64,000 nt of DNA from Actinophytocola sp963727495 (GTDB lineage Bacteria; Actinomycetota; Actinomycetes; Mycobacteriales; Pseudonocardiaceae), in the NCBI GenBank assembly GCA_963727495.1, contig CAVSGQ010000007.1:248001-312000 (forward strand), written 5' to 3'. This document shows, one piece after another, positions 26,123-34,630 of this stretch. Each line of letters starts with the position of its first letter. Within the stretch, counting starts at the first letter, position 1. The position numbers and the translations under genes were made by a program. The notes beneath the pieces are model-generated. The model was not told the DNA's origin. It was given only the letters and a program-made list of their open reading frames with translations, and made no database searches.

Positions 26123-28813
26123 TCAGGCGCGCAGCCTGCGCAGGTAGGGGTCCACCGGCTCGCGCGGCGCCAGCCGCACCCGCGCGTCCAGCACCCGGCA
26201 GCCGCCGTCGGCCGCACCGGGCCGCACCACGACGGGGTTGAGGTCGAGCTCGACGAGCTCGGGCAGCATCTCGGCGAGGCGGCTGACCCGCTCGAGCACG
26301 TCGACGAGCCCGGCGGTGGGCAGCCCGGCCGCGCCGAACAGCGTCGTCGAGGAACGCAGGCCGTGCACCATCCGCTCGGCCTCCACGTCGGACACCGGGG
26401 TGAGCCGGGCGACCCGGTCGGCGATCAGGTCGGTGTCGGTGCCGCCGAGCCCGAACACCACCAGCGGGCCGAACACCTGGTCGGAGTCCACCCCGACGAT
26501 CAGCTCGCGGCCCGGCTCGGCCATGGGCTGGAGGAGCACGCCCTGCAGCGCCGTGCCGAACCGCGCGGCGAACGTGGCGTAGCCGGCCCGCACCGCGTCC
26601 TCGTCGTCGACACCGAGCAGGACGCCACCGGCCCGGCTCTTGTGCAGCACGCCGGCCGCGATGGCCTTCATCGCCACCGGCCCGGCGAGCTCGCGCCACG
26701 CGGCGACGGCCCGGTCCGGGTCGGCCGCCTCGATCGTGCGCACCGTGGGGATGCCGAACAGGCCGAGCAGCCGCATCGTGGTCGCCGGGCCGAGCCACCC
26801 ACCGTCGTGGTGGTCGTCGAGGAAGCCGCGCACCAGCGCGCGCGCCTCGGCGAGCCACACCCCGTCGGGCACCCTCGCCTCGCCGCCCGGGCGGCGGCGC
26901 CACGCGGCGTACCGGGCGATCCGGCCGAGCGCGCCGGCGGCGGCCGCCGGGTCGGCGTAGCTCACGGTCGCGGGCGCGGTGATCGTGGCGTCCGGGCCGC
27001 CGGTCAGCGCGGTCACCGAGGCCAGCTGGCCGGGCCGGACCACGTACACCGGCTTGGCGGCCGACCGGGCGAGGGGCGCGACCGCGGTGACCGGGTCGGC
27101 GAGCGCGGTCGGCACCCCGGCGGCGATGACCGCGTCGATCTCGTCCGCGGCGAGCAGCACCTCCAGGCACGCGCCGAAGGTGTCCGCGTCCACGCCCGCG
27201 GTGGTGTCGACCGGGTTGGCGAGGCTGGCCTGGGCCGGCAGCAGGCGGGCGAGCGCCGCCCGGGTGGGTTCGGTCAGCGGCGGCAGCACGAGCCCGTTGT
27301 GCGCGCACGCGTCGGCGGCGAGCACGCCCGCGCCGCCCGCGTTGCTGAGGATCGCGACCCGGTCGCCGCCGGGCAGCGGCTGCCACGACAGCGCCGCGAG
27401 CAGGTCGGTCACCTCGCTGACGGTGTCCACGGCGATCACCCCGGCCTGGTCGAACAGGGCGTCGCGGGTGACCGCCGGGGTGGCCGCGGCGGCGGTGTGC
27501 GAGGCGGCCGCCGCCTGCGCCACGTCGCTCTCCGCGGAGCGCACCGCGAGCACCGGCTTGGTCCTGGCCAGCGTCCGGGCGAGCCGGCTGAACTTGCGGG
27601 GGTTCCCGAAGGACTCCAGGTACAGCACCGCGGCCGTGGTGTTCGGGTCGTCCCGCCACCACAGCAGCATGTCGTTGCCGCTGACGTCGTACTTGTCCCC
27701 GGTGGACACCAGCGTCGACACGCCGAGGCCGAGCTGGCCGAGCAGCTCGATCAGCGCGATCCCCACGCCGCCGGACTGGCTGACCACGCCCACGTGGCCG
27801 GCGGGGACGGCGCCCCGGGTGAACGTGGCGTCCAGGCGCACCCCGCGCTCGGTGTTGACCACGCCGATGCAGTTGGGGCCGACCAGCCGCATGCCGTGCC
27901 GGCGCACCGAGCCCAGCACCCGGTCGGCCAGCGGGGTGCCGGACAGCCCGGCGGAGACGACCACGACGGCCCGGATGCCGCGCCGGCCGCACTGCTCGAC
28001 GGCGTCCGGCACCGCGGCCGCGGGCACGCACACCACCGCGAGCTCCGGCCTGCCGGCGATCTCCGCGACCGACCGCCAGCACGGGACGCCCGCGATCAGG
28101 TCGGCGTGCGGGTTGACCGCGCTCAGCGTGCCGGCGTAGCCGCCGTCCAGGAGCTTTCGCAGCACCGCGTGGCCGATCGACCCGGGCTGCCGGCCCGCCC
28201 CGACCACGACCACCCCGGCCGGGCGCAGCAGCGCGGTCAGGCTCGCCACGTCGGCGACCCGGTCCCGCTCGTCGACCGCGGCGGCGAACCGCTCGTCGGG
28301 GTCCAGGGAGATCTCCACGTGCCGCTCGGGGCCTTCGACACTCATCCGGTACCGCAGCCCGGCGTCGAGGAAGACCTGGATCATCCGCCGGTTCTCGGCG
28401 AGCACCTCCGCGACGAAACGGGTCACGCCGCGCTGCCGGCCGACCGACGCGAGGTGCTCGAGCAGCAGCGTGCCCAGCCCGTGCGCCTGCACGGTGCCGT
28501 CCACGACGAGGGCCACCTCGGCGACGGCGGGGTCGTCGAGCGCCTCGTAGTGCGCCACCCCGATCAGCCCGCCGTCCAGGTAGGCGCCGAGCGCGGTGTG
28601 GGTGGCGTCCGGGGCGCGGGTGATGCGCCGCACGACCGGGCCGAAGATCCCGGTGGCGGTCTCGAAGAACCGCAGGTACCGGTCGTGCTCGGACAGCCGG
28701 TCGTGCAGCGCGAGGACCTCCTCGGCGTCCGCCGGGCGCAGCGTGCGCAGCTGCACGACGCGGCCGTCGGTCAGCAGCGCACGCACGCCCTGCGGAGACA
28801 TCGCGACGGTCAT
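26123..28813 (-). CDS. GNAT acetyltransferase fused to ADP-forming acyl-CoA synthetase
   Basis: An 896-residue multidomain protein. Residues 1-170 are a GNAT domain (VVQLRTLRPADAEEVLAL, VDGTVQAHGLGTLLLEHL). From about 205 a CoA-binding Rossmann domain starts with VVVVGAGRQPGSIGHAVLRK, then a succinyl-CoA-ligase-like part (GMRLVGPNCIGVVNTERG, VSQSGGVGIALIELL, ILSNAGGAGVLAAD). From about 680 there is an ATP-grasp domain (FGIPTVRTIEAADPDRAV, AMKAIAAGVLHKSRAGGV, VELDLNPVVVRPG). Such enzymes interconvert acetyl- or acyl-CoA and acid with ATP formation, or acetylate proteins (Pat type). In a hypoxia operon, ATP gain from acyl-CoA is a plausible role. It overlaps the CBS-BON gene by ATGA. Confidence 0.88.
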   Translation of the reverse strand: MTVAMSPQGVRALLTDGRVVQLRTLRPADAEEVLALHDRLSEHDRYLRFFETATGIFGPVVRRITRAPDATHTALGAYLDGGLIGVAHYEALDDPAVAEVALVVDGTVQAHGLGTLLLEHLASVGRQRGVTRFVAEVLAENRRMIQVFLDAGLRYRMSVEGPERHVEISLDPDERFAAAVDERDRVADVASLTALLRPAGVVVVGAGRQPGSIGHAVLRKLLDGGYAGTLSAVNPHADLIAGVPCWRSVAEIAGRPELAVVCVPAAAVPDAVEQCGRRGIRAVVVVSAGLSGTPLADRVLGSVRRHGMRLVGPNCIGVVNTERGVRLDATFTRGAVPAGHVGVVSQSGGVGIALIELLGQLGLGVSTLVSTGDKYDVSGNDMLLWWRDDPNTTAAVLYLESFGNPRKFSRLARTLARTKPVLAVRSAESDVAQAAAASHTAAAATPAVTRDALFDQAGVIAVDTVSEVTDLLAALSWQPLPGGDRVAILSNAGGAGVLAADACAHNGLVLPPLTEPTRAALARLLPAQASLANPVDTTAGVDADTFGACLEVLLAADEIDAVIAAGVPTALADPVTAVAPLARSAAKPVYVVRPGQLASVTALTGGPDATITAPATVSYADPAAAAGALGRIARYAAWRRRPGGEARVPDGVWLAEARALVRGFLDDHHDGGWLGPATTMRLLGLFGIPTVRTIEAADPDRAVAAWRELAGPVAMKAIAAGVLHKSRAGGVLLGVDDEDAVRAGYATFAARFGTALQGVLLQPMAEPGRELIVGVDSDQVFGPLVVFGLGGTDTDLIADRVARLTPVSDVEAERMVHGLRSSTTLFGAAGLPTAGLVDVLERVSRLAEMLPELVELDLNPVVVRPGAADGGCRVLDARVRLAPREPVDPYLRRLRA

Positions 28814-29472
28814 CGCGCGCTCCCCGCGGCCCTCCCCCGCGCGGGCGCGGCGCCGTCGTCCCACTGGTACCCGATCCGGTTGCACACGTCGACCACGCCG
28901 GGGACCGCGCGCACGAGCTCGTCGATGCCGGCCAGCGCGCTGCGCCACTCGACCCGCCCGACCAGCAGCACGACGCCGCCCCGCACCGACGCGCGGATCG
29001 TCGCGTGGTGCCCGGGCAGCAGGCCCAGCACCTCGCGCTCGACCTGCTCGCGGATCTCGTCGTCGTCGCGGAGGTAGGTGCGCAGCAGGTCGCGGCCGGA
29101 CAGCACGCCGACCAGGCGCCCGTCCTCGACCACGAACAGCCGGTGGATCCCGGCCTCGGCGAGGCGCCGTGCGGCGGTGCGCACCGGGACGTCCCGCGCC
29201 ACCGTGACCACCGGCCTGCTCATCAGGTCGCCCGCGGTGGCGCCGTCGAGGTTGTGCCCGCCGTGCTGCCGGGCGCGGATCAGGTCCGTCTCGGACACCA
29301 CGCCCACCGGCACGCCGCCGTCGTCGACGACCGGGACCGCGCTGATCCGTCCACCGGTGAGGATCGCGGCGATGCTGTGGAACGGCGTGTCGGCACGCAC
29401 GCAGACCGGCCGGTGGGTCATCAGCGCTTCCACCGTCGCGGTGGCCGGCGGGGAGGCCGTCGGGGAGGTCAT
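28810..29472 (-). CDS. CBS-CBS-BON domain protein
   Basis: A 220-residue protein with two CBS motifs (VEALMTHRPVCVRADTPFHS and AGDLMSRPVVTVARDVPVRT) and a C-terminal BON domain (HHATIRASVRGGVVLLVGRV ending in VPGVVDVCNRIGY). It overlaps the adh stop upstream and the synthetase start downstream by ATGA, so it is tightly coupled in the operon. A role as an adenylate-sensing partner of those enzymes is possible but not shown. Confidence 0.85.
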   Translation of the reverse strand: MTSPTASPPATATVEALMTHRPVCVRADTPFHSIAAILTGGRISAVPVVDDGGVPVGVVSETDLIRARQHGGHNLDGATAGDLMSRPVVTVARDVPVRTAARRLAEAGIHRLFVVEDGRLVGVLSGRDLLRTYLRDDDEIREQVEREVLGLLPGHHATIRASVRGGVVLLVGRVEWRSALAGIDELVRAVPGVVDVCNRIGYQWDDGAAPARGRAAGSAR

Positions 29473-30479
29473 GGCCGGAACACCACCCTGGCGGTCACCT
29501 TGCCGGCGAGCACGTCCTCGATCGCGTCGTTGATCTCGTCGAGCTTGCGGACCTCCAGGTCGACCTTCGTCCGGCCGGCGGCGTGCAGCCGGAACACCTC
29601 GGCGAGGTCCTCCCGGGTGCCCACGATCGAGCCGATGACCGAGATGCCGCCGAGCACCGTCTCGAAGACGGGCAGGCGCATGGTGTTGTCCTTCGGCAGC
29701 GAGACCAGCACCAGCCGGCCACCGCGGCGCAGCGCGGCGTGCGCCTGCTCGAGCACCACCGGCGTCGCGGCCAGCACCACCGCCACGTCCGCACCGCCCA
29801 GCTCGCGGATGGCGGCCACCGGGTCGGTGGTCGCGGCGTTCACCAGGTGGTCGGCGCCGAGGTCGGCGGCCAGGCGCAGCTTGTCCTCGGTGACGTCCAC
29901 CGCGACGGTCTCGGCGCCGAAGATCCGCGCGTACTGCAGCGCGAGGTGCCCGAGGCCGCCGATGCCGAAGATCGCGGCCCGCTCGGCCGGCCGCAGGCCG
30001 GAGACCTTGACCGCCTTGTAGGTCGTGACGCCGGCGCAGGTCAGCGGCGCGGCGTCCAGCGAGCTCACCGCGTCCGGCACCGGGACCACGTGCCCCGCGT
30101 GCGCCACGGCGTACTCGGCGTGCCCGCCGTCGATGCCGTAGCCGGTGTTCACCTGGGACTCGCACAGCGTCTCGCGGCCGCTGACGCAGTAGCCGCACCG
30201 GCCGCAGGCGTAGCCGAGCCACGGGACGGCGACCCGGTCCCCCACGGCGAGGTGGGTGACCCCGGCGCCGAGACCCTCGACCACGCCGACCCCCTCGTGG
30301 CCGGGCACGAACGGCAGGGACGGCTTGACCGGCCAGTCCCCGCGCGCCGCGTGGATGTCGGTGTGGCACAGACCGCTCGCCTCGATGTGCACCAGGACCT
30401 GGCCCTCGCCCGGCTCCGGCACCGGCCGCTCCACGAGCTCCACCGGCTTGTCGAACGCGGTCACCACTGCTGCTCTCAT
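29469..30479 (-). CDS. Zinc-dependent alcohol dehydrogenase (AdhP type)
   Basis: A 336-residue medium-chain dehydrogenase from ATG 30479. Catalytic zinc ligands are Cys38 (ASGLCHTDIHA) and His61-Glu62 (VPGHEGVGVVEG), with a Cys near 148 (PLTCAGVTTYKA). Structural zinc ligands are Cys92, 95, 98 and 106 in CGRCGYCVSGRETLC. The NAD loop is AIFGIGGLGHLALQYARIFG. Sequence style is that of AdhA/AdhP alcohol dehydrogenases that oxidise or form short alcohols; under low oxygen it could dispose of NADH. It heads the minus-strand operon that runs into the USP and devS, with DosR-like boxes upstream. Confidence 0.9.
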   Translation of the reverse strand: MRAAVVTAFDKPVELVERPVPEPGEGQVLVHIEASGLCHTDIHAARGDWPVKPSLPFVPGHEGVGVVEGLGAGVTHLAVGDRVAVPWLGYACGRCGYCVSGRETLCESQVNTGYGIDGGHAEYAVAHAGHVVPVPDAVSSLDAAPLTCAGVTTYKAVKVSGLRPAERAAIFGIGGLGHLALQYARIFGAETVAVDVTEDKLRLAADLGADHLVNAATTDPVAAIRELGGADVAVVLAATPVVLEQAHAALRRGGRLVLVSLPKDNTMRLPVFETVLGGISVIGSIVGTREDLAEVFRLHAAGRTKVDLEVRKLDEINDAIEDVLAGKVTARVVFRP

Positions 30480-30564
30480 CACGCCTCCTCGGCACACGTG
30501 CTTCTGTGCACGAGCATTGCCGCGCGACCGTGCCGGTGATCAGAGTCGGACGCACCCGGACGGT

Positions 30565-30613
30565 GGGCCGAAGGCCCTGCCCGTGGTCCCTACCGGCCAG
30601 GGACCTTCGTCGC
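30565..30613. promoter_or_regulatory. DosR-like box cluster in the adh / membrane-protein divergent promoter
   Basis: Within 50 bases there are a perfect odd palindrome GGGCCGAAGGCCC (30565-30577), an inverted pair GGTCCC..GGGACC (30585-30605), and GGGACCTTCGTCGC (30600-30613), one base off a full box. The cluster lies 86 bases before adh and 37 bases before the gene at 30650. Multiple sites in one promoter are common for DosR targets. Confidence 0.55.
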
Positions 30614-30649
30614 TGGTCACGGCGGGTGCCGGCGGCCCATCGTCGAGAT

Positions 30650-31057
30650 ATGGACACGACCGGCAGGAGCGCGACGCGCCGCCACGTCCGGCTGGCGCTG
30701 ACCTCCGGGTTCGTGGCGGTCAGCGCGATCGCCGGCGCCGTGGCCATGGCGGTCGGCATCCTCGACATGGGCGCGACCGTCAACGATCGGCTGCCCTTCC
30801 ACAGCCCGCAGGCCGGCGCCCTCGCGCTCGCGATCGTCGTCGGCGCGCCGATGGCGGTCGCGTCCTTCCTGGCCGCCACCGGACGCGACGGCGCCCCGGA
30901 GGCGGCCATCGCGGCCGGCGCGCTCCTGGTCGGCTGGATCGGCGTGCAGGTCGTGGTCATCCGGACGTTCAGCTGGCTGCAGCCGGCGATGGCGGCGGCC
31001 GGGGTCGTGGTGTTGCTGGCCGGCTGGCTGGCACGCAGGAATCGGAGCGAGCGATGA
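30650..31057 (+). CDS. Small four-helix membrane protein of unknown function
   Basis: A 135-residue protein. After a basic N-terminus (TTGRSATRRHVRLALTSG) there are four hydrophobic segments: FVAVSAIAGAVAMAVGIL, GALALAIVVGAPMAVASFL, AAIAAGALLVGWIGVQVVV and AMAAAGVVVLLAGWLA. It ends with ARRNRSER and overlaps the CBS-BON start by ATGA. No known family is recognised. It leads a likely four-gene operon that ends in a two-component pair, behind the DosR-like box cluster. Confidence 0.65.
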   Translation: MDTTGRSATRRHVRLALTSGFVAVSAIAGAVAMAVGILDMGATVNDRLPFHSPQAGALALAIVVGAPMAVASFLAATGRDGAPEAAIAAGALLVGWIGVQVVVIRTFSWLQPAMAAAGVVVLLAGWLARRNRSER

Positions 31058-31758
31058 GCCACCGCAAGATCGGCGCCGTGATGAGCACCGACGTCGTGAC
31101 GGTACGCCCGGACACTCCCTTCAAGGAGGTCGTGCGGGTCCTCGAACAACGTGACGTCGGCGCCGCGCCGGTCGTCGACGACGCCGGCCGGGTGCTCGGT
31201 GTCGTGTCCCAGGCCGACCTGCTGGTCAAGCAGACCAACCAGGCGCCGGCCTGGTCCCGTTCGCCGCTGGCGTGGCTGCGCCGCCGCCGCGACGCCCGCC
31301 GGGCCGGCGCGACCACCGCCGGGGCCTTGATGACCCGGCCGGCCATCACCATCGGCGCGACCGCCAGCGTGGTGCGGGCCGCGCGGATGCTCGGCCGCCA
31401 CCACATCAAGCGCCTGCCGGTGGTGGACACCGACGGCAGGCTGGTCGGGATCGTGGGCCGCAAGGACCTGCTGACCGTGTTCCTGCGCAAGGACGAGGAC
31501 ATCCGCGACGACATCATCGAGAACGTCTTCGAGTTCGGGCTCGGCCTGCCGATCAGCCCGGCCACCGTCCAGGTCACCGTGCACGACGGCGAGGTCGCCC
31601 TCGCCGGCAAGGTCGAGCTGAAGAGCCAGGTGCCGCTGGTCGAGCAGATGACCCGCCACGTCGACGGCGTGGTCGACGTCGACATGTCGATGACCTACGT
31701 CCGCGACGACAGCGACGTCAGCCCGCAGCCACCCGCGGGCGGTGGTGTCTGGATCTAG
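31054..31758 (+). CDS. CBS-CBS-BON domain protein with a basic insert
   Basis: A 234-residue protein. CBS 1 is IGAVMSTDVVTVRPDTPFKE to VLGVVSQADLLV; CBS 2 is AGALMTRPAITIGATASVVR to LVGIVGRKDLLTVFL. Between them is a basic insert (SPLAWLRRRRDARRAG) absent from the two paralogues. The BON domain covers ATVQVTVHDGEVALAGKVEL to VDGVVDVDMSM. It overlaps the membrane-protein gene by ATGA; the response regulator follows after 12 bases. Confidence 0.85.
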   Translation: MSHRKIGAVMSTDVVTVRPDTPFKEVVRVLEQRDVGAAPVVDDAGRVLGVVSQADLLVKQTNQAPAWSRSPLAWLRRRRDARRAGATTAGALMTRPAITIGATASVVRAARMLGRHHIKRLPVVDTDGRLVGIVGRKDLLTVFLRKDEDIRDDIIENVFEFGLGLPISPATVQVTVHDGEVALAGKVELKSQVPLVEQMTRHVDGVVDVDMSMTYVRDDSDVSPQPPAGGGVWI

Positions 31759-31770
31759 GACAGCGGCAGG

Positions 31771-32466
31771 ATGCAGGGTATGGACGACGCACCCGCCGTG
31801 GAGCCGGACCGGGCCCGCGTGCTGCTGGTCGAGGACGACGCCGAGCTCGTCGGGATGCTGTGCACGCTGCTCGCCGAGGAGGGCTACGAGGTCGACGCGG
31901 CCGCGGACGGGCAGCGGGCCCTGCACCTGGCGCTGACCCGCCGGTACGACGTGCTCGTGGTGGACCGCGGGCTGCCGGCCATCGAGGGGCTCGACCTGGT
32001 GGGGCGGCTGCGCTCCCGGGCGGTCACCACCCCGGTCCTGGTGCTGTCCGCCCTCGCCAACCCGGCCGACCGCGTCGCGGGCCTGGACGCGGGCGCCGAG
32101 GACTACCTGGGCAAGCCGTTCGACGTCGACGAGCTGCTCGCCCGGCTGCGCGCCCTGCGCAGGCGCCACCTGGAGAGCGCGGAGTCGCTCCCCGTCGGCG
32201 GCGGGCGGCTGGACCTGCAGACCCGGCTCGTGCACCGCGACGGCGACCCACCCGTCCGGCTGTCCGAGCGGGAGTGCTCGCTGCTCACCGTGCTGGCGCG
32301 CAACCCGAACCGCATGTTCGCCCGCCGCGACCTGCTGGCGCTGGCGTTCCCCGAGGCGGAGAGCGAGGCCGTGGTGGACACCTACGTCCACTACCTGCGG
32401 CGCAAGCTCGGCCGCCGGGTGGTCGCCACGGTGCACGGGCGCGGCTACCAGCTCGGCCGGACGTGA
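31771..32466 (+). CDS. OmpR/PhoB-family response regulator
   Basis: A 231-residue regulator (ATG 31771; ATG 31780 is a possible alternative). The receiver has EDD at 21-23, phospho-acceptor Asp65 in VLVVDRGLPAIEGLDLV, and Lys in YLGKPFDVDELLARL. The winged-helix domain is recognisable from VRLSERECSLLTVLARNPNR and YVHYLRRKLGRRVVATVHGR, GYQL. It resembles MprA/PrrA-type regulators. The stop overlaps the kinase start by GTGA. Together with the kinase it places a second two-component system inside the putative DosR regulon. Confidence 0.9.
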   Translation: MQGMDDAPAVEPDRARVLLVEDDAELVGMLCTLLAEEGYEVDAAADGQRALHLALTRRYDVLVVDRGLPAIEGLDLVGRLRSRAVTTPVLVLSALANPADRVAGLDAGAEDYLGKPFDVDELLARLRALRRRHLESAESLPVGGGRLDLQTRLVHRDGDPPVRLSERECSLLTVLARNPNRMFARRDLLALAFPEAESEAVVDTYVHYLRRKLGRRVVATVHGRGYQLGRT

Positions 32467-33778
32467 ACCGCCGGGCCCGCCCGTGGCCGGCGGTGCAGGC
32501 CCGGCCGACCGGCCGCGACGCGGCGGTGCTGCGCCGGGCGACGCGGCGGCTCGGCCTGCAGATCGCGCTGGGCGTCGCCGTCGTCGTGGTGGTGCTGTCC
32601 GCGCTCGCGATCGTCGTCGTCGTGCAGGGCCAGCACCGCGCCGCCGTCTCGCTGCTCGAGCAGACCGTCGCCCGGGCCGACGACGTCACCGACCCGCCGG
32701 CCGGCGTGTGGCTCGTGGCGCGCACATCCGGTGGCGAGGTCGCCACCCCGGGCCTGCCCCCGGGCTGCCCGACGAGGCCGCGCTCGACCGGGTCGCCGCG
32801 ACCGGGGTCGAGATCACCAGCGAGTACGTGGCCGGCCGGACCGAGTACGCGGTGCACACCGCGCGCCGCGGCCGCGACACCGTGCAGGCGGCCCTCGACC
32901 TGACCGCCAACCACGACGTGCGGGACCGGCTGGCGGTCGCGCTGCTGCTGTGCGGGGCACTGGGACTGGTGCTCGCGGCCGCGGCCGGGGTGTGGCTGGC
33001 CCGCCGCGCGGTGCGGCCGATGGCGGCCGCCCTCGCCATCCAGCGCCAGTTCGTCTCCGACGCGAGCCACGAGCTGCGCACGCCGCTGACGCTGCTGTCC
33101 ACCCGCGTCCAGCTGCTGCGCCGCCACCTCGAGCGCGGCGCCGAGCCCGCCGACCTGGCGCGCGAGGCCGGCGGCGTGGTCGACGACGCGCGCCACCTCA
33201 CCGCGATCCTGGACGACCTGCTGCTCGCCGCCGACCCGGACGACGAGCAGGTCACGCCGTTCGACCTGGCTTCGCTCGCCGAGCACGTCGCCGCGGCGCA
33301 CCGCACCGCCGCCGAGGCCCAGAGCGTGCGGCTCGACACCCGGCGGCCCGCTCACTCGGTCCCGGTCCGCGGCAAGCCGACCGCGGTGCACCGCGCGGTG
33401 ACCGCGCTGCTGGACAACGCGATCCGGCACGCCGGCACGTCGGTGACCGTGACCGTGACGGCCGACACCGCGGGCGGGCGCGCCGTGCTGGACGTGGACG
33501 ACGACGGCGCCGGCATCGACCCGGACGTCCTGCCGCGCATGTTCGACCGCTTCGCCACGACCCGCGAACGGCAGGCCCCGGCGCCGGGCCGGCGGCGCTA
33601 CGGCCTCGGGCTCGCCCTGGTCAGCGACATCGCGGCGCGCCACGGAGGCGACGTCTCGGCGTCCACGGCACCGGGCGGCGGCGCGCGGCTGCGGATGACC
33701 CTCCCGCTCCAGGATGCGGTCGCGGCCGAACCGCTCCAAGATTTCTCCCAGGGCACCCGGCCACCATCGGGCGGGTGA
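32463..33778 (+). CDS. Sensor histidine kinase, one frameshift in a C run
   Basis: Starts at GTG 32463, overlapping the regulator stop. The N-terminal frame gives a membrane helix (IALGVAVVVVVLSALAIVVV) and an extracellular start. At 32757-32761 a run of five Cs breaks the frame; six Cs would join GEVATPGLPP to GLPDEAALDRVAATGVEI. After the break come a second helix (LLLCGALGLVLAAAAGVWLA), a HAMP-like linker, the H-box VSDASHELRTPLTLLSTRV, the N-box LLDNAIRHAGTSV and the G-boxes DVDDDGAGIDPDVLPRMF and YGLGLALVSDIAARHGG. Repaired length is about 438 residues, normal for an OmpR-partner kinase. Confidence 0.85.
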
Positions 33779-33836
33779 CCGGGCGGGGCGCCACCGTGTG
33801 TGCCATGCCTCGCCGTGCCGACCGAGAGGCCACCGA

Positions 33837-34376
33837 ATGCCCGCCTTCATCGCCGACCTGCCGCTGCACCCGCTCGTGGTGCACGCCGTCGTCGTGCTCG
33901 TCCCGCTCGCCGTGCTCACCGGCATCGCCGTCGCCGTCTGGCCGGCTGCCCGGCACCGGTTCGGCTGGCCGGTGGCCGGGCTCGCGGTGCTGGCGACGCT
34001 GAGCATCCCGGTGGCCACCAGCTCCGGCGAGGATCTGCGCGACCGCCTCCCGGACACCCGGCTGATCGCCGAGCACGCCGAGCTGGGCGACCAGCTACTC
34101 GTCTTGGTCGCGCCGATGACCGCCGCGCTGATCGCGATCATGCTGCTGGAGCGCTACACCGCCCGCACCACGCGCACCGAGGGCCCGGGCTCGATGGTGG
34201 GTGCCGCGACGGCACGCTGGACCCGGCCCACGCTGATCGTGCTGGCCGTGGCGACCGTGGCGCTCGCGGCCGTCTCCGCGGTGCAGGTCGTGCGGATCGG
34301 CGACTCCGGCGCCCGGGCCGTGTGGCAGGACACCCACTACGTGACGCCCACTCACCACGGCGGCGACGACGACTGA
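33837..34376 (+). CDS. DUF2231-like membrane protein
   Basis: A 179-residue protein with four membrane helices. The start MPAFIADLPLHPLVVHAVVV contains the LHPxxVH signature typical of DUF2231, whose conserved His residues may bind a cofactor. The segment VATSSGEDLRDRLPDTRLIA follows helix 2, then AEHAELGDQLLVL. It ends in His/Asp-rich residues (THHGGDDD). Function is unknown. It lies 58 bases after the kinase and converges on the ferredoxin gene over a hairpin. Confidence 0.7.
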   Translation: MPAFIADLPLHPLVVHAVVVLVPLAVLTGIAVAVWPAARHRFGWPVAGLAVLATLSIPVATSSGEDLRDRLPDTRLIAEHAELGDQLLVLVAPMTAALIAIMLLERYTARTTRTEGPGSMVGAATARWTRPTLIVLAVATVALAAVSAVQVVRIGDSGARAVWQDTHYVTPTHHGGDDD

Positions 34377-34379
34377 GCC

Positions 34380-34395
34380 ACGCCCCGCCGGGCGT
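34380..34395. terminator. Short hairpin between convergent genes
   Basis: ACGCCC-CGCC-GGGCGT forms a 6-bp GC stem with a 4-base loop just after the DUF2231 stop and at the ferredoxin stop. There is no T run, as is common in high-GC actinomycetes. Confidence 0.4.
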
Positions 34396-34625
34396 CAGGC
34401 GCGCAGCCGCAGCGCCAGCGTGGGGCAGGCCGCGACGGCGGCGTTCGCGTCGCCGCGCAGGCGCCGGGTGACCGGGCCGGAGTCGAGCAGGGGGTAGCCC
34501 CACTCGTCGAGCCGGACCATCTCGGGCAGCAGTTCGGCGCACATGCCGTGCGCGCGGCAGGCGATCGGGTCGACGCGCAGTCGTGGCCCCTCGCCCGTCC
34601 GGTCGTCGGGTCTCCGGCCGGCCAT
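34395..34625 (-). CDS. Small ferredoxin, probably 3Fe-4S type
   Basis: A 76-residue protein. Cys23 and Cys29 (DPIACRAHGMCAELLPEM) and Cys67 (AAVAACPTLALRL) form the C-x5-C...C pattern of single-cluster 3Fe-4S ferredoxins known from actinobacterial P450 partners. No P450 gene is nearby; it lies 5 bases after the NuoF-like gene, so it probably passes electrons within that NADH/flavin/membrane-haem module. Confidence 0.8.
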   Translation of the reverse strand: MAGRRPDDRTGEGPRLRVDPIACRAHGMCAELLPEMVRLDEWGYPLLDSGPVTRRLRGDANAAVAACPTLALRLRA

Positions 34626-34630
34626 CGCGG

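Noticed and set aside
28810..32436. A 1208-codon minus-strand frame spanning adh to the response regulator
   Set aside because: Only its last part (28810-29472) is real, as the CBS-BON protein. The rest runs antisense to or in another frame of well supported genes.
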